From assembly GCA_027943335.1 (NCBI GenBank), contig BSBK01002161.1, forward strand, positions 1,433,001 through 1,497,000: 64,000 nt of DNA. Reading direction: 5' to 3'. The DNA is from Chamaecyparis obtusa. Lineage: Eukaryota > Streptophyta > Pinopsida > Cupressales > Cupressaceae. A program made the position numbers and the translations under genes. Positions 57,716-64,000 of this stretch are shown here, in pieces (position 1 is the first letter of the stretch; each line of letters begins with the position of its first letter). The notes beneath the pieces are model-generated. The model was not told the origin of the DNA and made no database searches. It worked only from the letters and a program-made list of their open reading frames with translations.

Positions 57716-59882
57716 CTAAAATATTTATGTGTTTCAATTTCACTTTCGTGACAACATAAAAAAAACAATGGATGGCGAAATCCTCTTCAAATTTACGACG
57801 GAATGAAATATGGTAAGCTACTTTGTTTACGCTTCTGCAATTGTTTGATGAAATGTCATCAACGAACATCTTTGTTTTGAAGTGAACATTTGAATGTTTG
57901 ATAGAATGCATGAAAAAGGGGACATTACAAGTAGGATTTCCAAGAGGCACAAGAATGCTATAAAAGGGAGGCTTAGGCTAGAGGATATTCATCCAAAGTT
58001 GAGAGGATCATCTAGACTGGAGTTGATCATTCTGAGTGACCATTTGAAGTTGAGAAGAACTATCCTCATTTTGGGAGTTGATAAACGGTTCTAGCTTGTA
58101 GGATTGGTATACCCCATGAGGCTAAGCATTGTACCATTTGAATTTGAGTTTTACTATATTGAAGTAATAGAAAACTAGTTATTTCTATTCTATTCTTGCA
58201 ATTTCTATGCAATTTTCTTTTGTATGCTATTGCATGAATCTTGGGTGGACTATCCTCATCTAGTGAAGAAGAGCATATGTTTGGTGTGATGTCCCCAAAT
58301 TTTGGTAGAGTGACTTAATTAAATTAATTGATTAAGTCGTCCAAAAAATTAATATTATCTCAAAAGGATGACGCGTAATTGATTAATTTTTTTAAAATAA
58401 TAAAATATTCACTTTAATAAATAAATTTCTCCAGCAATTGCAAATATTAAAATTTAAATATACCTTGCAAATATTAAGTGTGGCCTAATCTTCTAGATAG
58501 TAACTAAAGGTCTTTATAAGGAGGTTGCTGGGTTGCAGTAAGACAAGAATTGGTATGATGAATTTGTATGAGAAAATAACAGCATATGATCTTTGAGGAC
58601 AGAAACCTTCAGCAGATTAACAAGGATTTGACAAAAACCTAACTCTTTCTAGGGGTCAATTCAATCAGGATTCACAATCGAGGCAAAATTTGTGAAGTAT
58701 CCTTTGGAGACAAATTTGCAGATTATGAAGCTACAAAATAACTTACTAGAACCTTTGTTCATTTCTATTCTTGTACCCACCAAAAACATTAACCAAAATA
58801 ATGATTAAAAAACTCAGAAAAAGTCCCTAAATTTCCAGATCGGGACAGTTTTGAAAGATTATTTGCAATTGACCAACAAACTAAAATATTCATTTAAATA
58901 ATAATTCTTTGAATTTGACAAAAAAGTATAAAAATTGAAATAAAAACTACGGATCAGTATCATTTTTACACAAACATACATATGCCATAAATATTGGAAT
59001 TATGAATTATAAACCATAAATGTCATTAAATAGTTAAAGGTTTAGCAAGTATTAAAAGCATGAGCATACAACTTCCTAGAGACAAAAGCAAATACATAGT
59101 CAAATCAAAATGATGAAACTTACAAAAGCAATCAATCCCCACCATAGAAGAAACTTAAATAGCTGCTAGCAATCAATACTACAGGCTGCCATGTATGGCC
59201 TAAAACAAATTGGACGAAGGATGTCCATATAATCAGGATGAAGCTATTGGCCATTTTCTTACATTGATATAAATCTGGGAGTATGATCCCTATCCAACTT
59301 CTTTAAACACAGACAGAAAGATTCAGTTGCATTACCAAAAATCCTGGCTTATTTTTGACAGATTACCAATAAGAAACTAAGGAGCGATATATTTCAATTA
59401 GCAACATTATAAAAGGGCCTTCGGTTATTATTTTTACATTTAAGCATTTACGTTATTGTCAGAATTTAGTCCAAAAGAAATTGATTTTGGCAATACAATC
59501 TTAGAAATTACCAAAATCCAAATACAGGGATTCATCAAAAAATTGCCAATCATTAGTTGAATAAAGTACCAATACCAAAATTCAGACAAGCTAGATGCTA
59601 TTGAGTCTTTAGCATTGATCCAAATAAAAGATTTGGACACTGTGCATGACCCCACGATCATAAACATTGCTAAAGACATTCACACACTTGTATATGAACA
59701 TATGCACATATTAATCAAAAGGAGAATAGAAGCCATAATATCCGACATGTAATTTAACAGAAACTTGATTTAGATTAGATTCATTTCTCATCTATCAGCA
59801 TAAGGGAACTAATATCTAATAGAACTTTTAGAAATGATTTTCCCAAACAACAACAGTGTAGTGGAGATGTGAAAAAACTTAC
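57716..59882. other. Non-coding, intron of the BASS1-like gene with LTR fragments
   Basis: No exon was recognised here. ggggacattaca ends at 57929 (complement of TGTAATGTCCCC), and TGTGATGTCCCC starts at 58285, followed by LTR-like AT-rich sequence and a TATA-like ctttataagg near 58512. Both look like ends of decayed members of the same LTR group. A hydrophobic 79-codon frame at 59440-59679 has no recognised family. Confidence 0.45.
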
Positions 59883-61244
59883 GTTGTCATGAGCACTGAA
59901 AGTGCTACATTTCCTTTAGATATGTAAGTTGCAACATTTGATGCTTGACCTCCAGGGCAACAGGACACCAAAATAATGCCAGTTGCAAGAGGAGCAGAAA
60001 GTTTTAGGCTCTGTTATGCATGCATTTGATGCTAGCATAAGTGAAAATACAATTTATTTGATACATAAATATTCTTGATGAGTCAACCGATAATTCTACA
60101 TAAGGGTGTCTTTAGTAAAACAATGCTACATTTGAGTGTGGAAAGACTAGTTGTTCCTGTTAATAAGGCAAAAACACTAGACATGGCTTTATCATTTACA
60201 ATCACTAAGATTGATGCCTATATTCAACTGACATTGTAATACAATTATAGTGAAATCTAGGTCCATATTTGATAAATCTCAATAGAGCTTACCGAAGCGA
60301 TCATAAATCCTAGAAGTGGTTTTACAAAGTATTGTGCTATAAATCCCACGCCAACCTACACAATAGATTGATAGATTCAGCTTAGCGATCCAAAATTATT
60401 ACAAGTTGCCAGAAGTATAGTGACTACCTAAAACAGGAATACCAATTTTCCAAAAGTAAAATCATAAAATAAAATGGTATCTAACCGTCCATGGGTTTCT
60501 CATGCATCTCCTGAAATCTTCAAATGTCAATGTCAACCCCATTGAAAGCATGAGAAACCCTAGACCCACAGTGAACAAATCTGTCTGCAGCCATGTAACC
60601 TGCATGTAGATAAAATGGCTTTAAATAATTTTTCTTATCCAGCCAATGTTAAGATTGGTCAACATGTGTATCTAACCAACAAAAGTATTAATATGATAAT
60701 AGCAATAATTTCTTCAAAACTAGATAATCATTGTGCATTCAAAAAAGTGAAACAATGGAACAAAATAGTTCAGAATGAAAACACTAGAATTTTTGGCATC
60801 ATTAGAGGGAAGTATGAATTACTGCTGAAGGTTTGTATATGCCAATTATTGTGCCAATTATCACCTGAAAACAAGACACAAAAGGAAAGTGTCAATGTTG
60901 AATTTGAAAGATTCTCATAACCATAATAGGCCTACAGGTCAACAGGGCACTGCCATTCATATTGCCAAACTGGAAGCATTTAAAAAGTTTTACTCATGGA
61001 CCATGTCTTCATAATTATCCAACAAGGAAAGAAAGGAATTAAATGTATTTGAAGCACTACAGCAACAAGTCATAGTAAAGTTCAAAGTTCAAATGCTTAC
61101 CCATACAGGAAAAAGAGTAGTTAACAACTCTACAACCTTCTCAAATTGACTTAACTCCCCAGAAGCTGCACTAGGAACATCTCCAACAGCATTTGTTTCA
61201 GCTTTGCATACTTGCCTCCTGCCATGGTTGCCAATGCTTTCAGT
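59883..61244 (-). CDS. BASS1: BASS1-like plastid sodium/bile-acid symporter family protein, five internal exons
   Basis: Multi-pass carrier of the BASS/SBF family; plant BASS1-type proteins are in the plastid envelope. Exons on the minus strand, all with GT-AG borders: 61101-61244 (leader end and [12 protein letters not shown]; its 5' limit is tentative), 60823-60864 ([14 protein letters not shown]), 60486-60599 ([20 protein letters not shown] then [14 protein letters not shown]), 60293-60355 ([20 protein letters not shown]), 59883-60010 ([40 protein letters not shown] with a phase-2 donor). Phases join without error and no stop or frameshift is seen, so this is a real gene under selection. 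The CCPGG-ASN signature of the family is intact. The first exon(s) with the transit peptide and all exons after LMTT are not in the neighbourhood. Confidence 0.88.
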
Positions 61245-62598
61245 CTAGTGTAATAATCTATAAGACCACCAAATTTTGGAGCGGCAAAGATAGAAAACAC
61301 GAGAATCCACAAAGTGACAAAAACAAATTTTCTTTCCCTGACAAATCCTTCTTATGTAAAACTTATGACAATGATAAACTATTGAGGAATTAATTATTGT
61401 TTATCAACCATGCAAATAGAATCTCTCACCCTCCCTCCCTCCCTCTACTAGACTAGAACGCAATCAAACTGTTTTGGGTTTTTAGCTCCAGTTACAGTCT
61501 AGGGTACAGAGATAATGAATCTATTCTAGCAATATTTTATAAGCAGGAAAAGTTCCAAATCATTATAATTTCCACAACCAAATAATTATCTCTTCCAATG
61601 TTCTAGAGATAGAATCAGGGAAGATCCTAACAGATAGAACAACAATAATGAGCTTTTACTAGTTACAAATACGGAGCAGATGGTTAAGTCAAATGAATTC
61701 TACAAAATGGAATATCTGAGTACATTCCATGGGAACAGAAAAAATATGAGATTTTAAAGAATCTAACAAAATGGTGAAGATAAGTTGCATATGTGACTAA
61801 CCCCAATCAATGCTCTAGTTTTTAAGTTTAATTGACAATAATTATTATGAATATTCAATAAATATTAAAAGTACTATAGCAAACAGATAAGTAAATGCAG
61901 TTCACAAAACCAACATCGGTTCCAGAATACAAAAAGGCACACATGTCCTGCAGAACAAAGCAACAAGCAGAAGAAATTAATCAATATAAAAGCTACGATA
62001 TGAAACTAATCCACTAGCATGCCAAGGAAGAGAGCACAGAAAAAACACTTGTAAACTTATCAGAATAAATAAAGCATTTTTTTTGCAGATGTACAAAGCA
62101 TAAACATACGGCCTATGTATTTGTACAACAACTGCATAGAACAGGAATAAGAAATGGGAGGAAATGACTCTAGTAGATTAAATGGTTGCGGAGTTCAATG
62201 TTTTCTTTCAAAAAAATAGATGTGATGTATATTACACTAGAAAGTATGAAGGTGCATTGACCAAACATCAAAATTACATGGAAGACTATCCTATTAAAGC
62301 TAGAAATTGTAGCATCTGAGCCTTTGCCCCCTAGAGAAAGGCTCTACATCCTTGCAGAAACCATTAATTCTATTTTTAACATCCTTAACCAGATTTAGAC
62401 TTCAAGTACTCACAATGCTTGGTCAAGTGAGCAACTATCTGCATGAGAAGTGCATCTGCACATTTCTGCCAAAAAAAATCTAGAGCTTACAACCTTACTG
62501 TATCCTTGATTATCAAAATGTGCCTAACAAAAGATATTGCCAGAATATAAGGACAATGAATAGATTGCTAAACTTGGCCTCATCCGTGTCCAAAAGAC
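61245..62598. other. Non-coding, probable 5' intron of the BASS1-like gene
   Basis: No exon could be recognised. A short CCCT microsatellite is at 61429-61445. Otherwise AT-rich and featureless. Confidence 0.45.
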
Positions 62599-63373
62599 TG
62601 TAATGTCCCCACCTCCTAGGTTGACTGTTGCTTGATTCCTTGATGAGTAAACCTCCTCTTCATAAGGACCCTCTTTCAATCACTTATGCTATTCTAAGAA
62701 TTTCGCTTTCTTCTCCCTAAATTGAGGAATCCACTCTGTATGTTTGATTGGCACTCCCTTATAGTTTAATATATGCCTTGTTGAAGGATTCAAATATTGC
62801 CAACCAGATTATATTTCTTTTCTGCTAATGATCTGCAACTCTGGGAAGGATGGCTTAATGTTTGTCTTCAACCTTCTTATCCTATCACCAAATTGGACCC
62901 AACGGTTGTGCTTGATCTGATATCTTTATATTTCTCTTTGAAGACTGGACTATGCCTTTGTCTGGATTGTTGATTGAATATGTTAGATCTATATACGACG
63001 CTGAATCAAGAGTATTGGTTCGCTATTGAGTTTAATTGTTTGATGCTGATGTTTTATTATTCGCTGCTCCTAATATATAATTATGGACAATGATGCCCTT
63101 CCTGACATATAGACTATATACTTGCCTCTGATATGCATTACTTGTAGCCAATGGTTTTGCTAGACCTGATTAAATGATTTGGATATGCAACGGACAGAAA
63201 TATAACTTTAGGTTACGTGATACTGTTTCTGATCTATGCTTATACTCTTCAACATGTGAATGGCAGATGCTTCCTCCAGCAGGTACAAATATGGAGAATA
63301 TATATATATACATATATAAAGGTTCTCTAATTTTATTAAGCAATATTTATTTTTAACACCCGTTTCTGATTGT
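62599..63373 (+). repeat. LTR fragment of the TGTAATGTCCCC group
   Basis: Starts TGTAATGTCCCCACCTCC and has LTR-like composition, then is cut by the next LTR at 63374. No partner or target duplication inside the window. Confidence 0.5.
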
Positions 63374-64000
63374 TGTAATGTCCCCATTTTTAGACTTATT
63401 GGATTAGCTTGGTTTGGCGACCCTCACAAGCTAATCAGGCGATCAGAGGGGGTCAGATGGTGGAGCCAACGTTGGGATTCCATTCTGGAGGTTCGACTTA
63501 TCAGGTCTGCTCTTCGATCGGATCATTTTGCTCAACTTACTATTTTTAGTAAGTGGTATTTTGGGTATGGCCAGGATTAGCAAGGTGTCTGCACGGAGCG
63601 TCAGATATCTCAGGATTGAGTTCCAGAGAATCTCCAGTTTGAGAGACTTATATTAGCTATTTCTGGCAGGGTAGTGCCTATTCTTAGCTGGGCAGTTGGA
63701 CTTGGTGTTTTGTCAGAAGTTCGTAGATTGCAGTCAGACAGTTTAGTGACTTATATTTTAAATGTGTTATTAAATTAAATTATAATAGTAGGGCCCGTGA
63801 GTTTCGACAGATAACAAGCCAATTATTGATTTAATTTAATAACTTATGACTTTATAACTTTATGTTATAAAGTGAGATTATTTTTAAAGCCAATTAAGTG
63901 AAAATATTAAAAAAGTGCTTTTTCCAAAAAGCCTATATATTCTATGTAATGACCCTTACTATAAAGGCCACTAAAAACCCCCAATCTGAACTGAGACAAT
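63374..64000 (+). repeat. E3-type LTR, running off the window
   Basis: Starts TGTAATGTCCCC and matches the E3 LTR start to about 63650 (TTGGTTTGGCGACCCTCAC and a hairpin at 63535-63554), then follows a rearranged version. It is interrupted at 63945. Confidence 0.85.
63945..64000 (-). mobile_element. E5-type LTR, partial, inside the E3-type LTR
   Basis: The first 56 bases match the start of E5 at 48168 with one substitution and one single-base indel. The element continues beyond the window. Confidence 0.85.

Noticed and set aside
59440..59679. Hydrophobic minus-strand frame as a BASS1 exon
   Set aside because: Sequence does not match any part of the BASS family and it lacks fitting splice borders.

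Overview
The window reads as nuclear DNA of a seed plant, probably a gymnosperm (inference). It is AT-rich, gene-poor and packed with long, nested LTR retrotransposons. The one confident host gene is part of a plastid bile-acid:sodium symporter family gene (BASS1-like) on the minus strand at about 59.9-61.2 kb, split into small exons. No rRNA, tRNA or CRISPR array was recognised.

Layout. 1-8.36 kb: no confident gene; LTR-like non-coding sequence, a minisatellite and a possible MITE. 8361-19019 (Element 1, E1): a complete but decayed Ty3/gypsy element with near-identical LTRs and target duplication ACACA. It holds gag, protease, RT, RNase H and integrase, an extra downstream ORF, and an antisense fragment of a host macro-domain gene. 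19.2-23.2 kb: a decayed BED/hAT transposon on the minus strand. 25925-38456 (E2): a second Ty3/gypsy element, minus strand, target duplication ATAGG. It has lost gag and protease but keeps RT, a second RNase H and integrase, and carries an antisense plant-mobile-domain (PMD) gene with apparent introns. A foreign solo LTR (E6) and a copia-like solo LTR sit inside it.

38.46-57.7 kb is a nested stack. A minus-strand LINE (ORF1 end, endonuclease, RT, zinc knuckle) is split by E4 (40759-55506, target duplication CAATA). The left LTR of E4 is split by E3 (41273-50071, TTTAT). E3 is in turn hit by a non-autonomous hAT element in its ORF (43092-44248, GTTCCTAC) and by solo LTR E5 in its right LTR (48168-49685, GACTT). 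E3 and E4 are related elements with an initiator-Met primer site. They have no recognisable gag or pol, but both encode the same long acidic, coiled-coil protein, which I could not assign to any family.

57.7-64 kb: introns and exons of the BASS1-like gene, then more LTRs of the same TGTAATGTCCCC-type superfamily, the last running off the window. Nearly all element genes are broken by stops and frameshifts, so apart from BASS1 this is a record of insertions rather than a set of cooperating genes.
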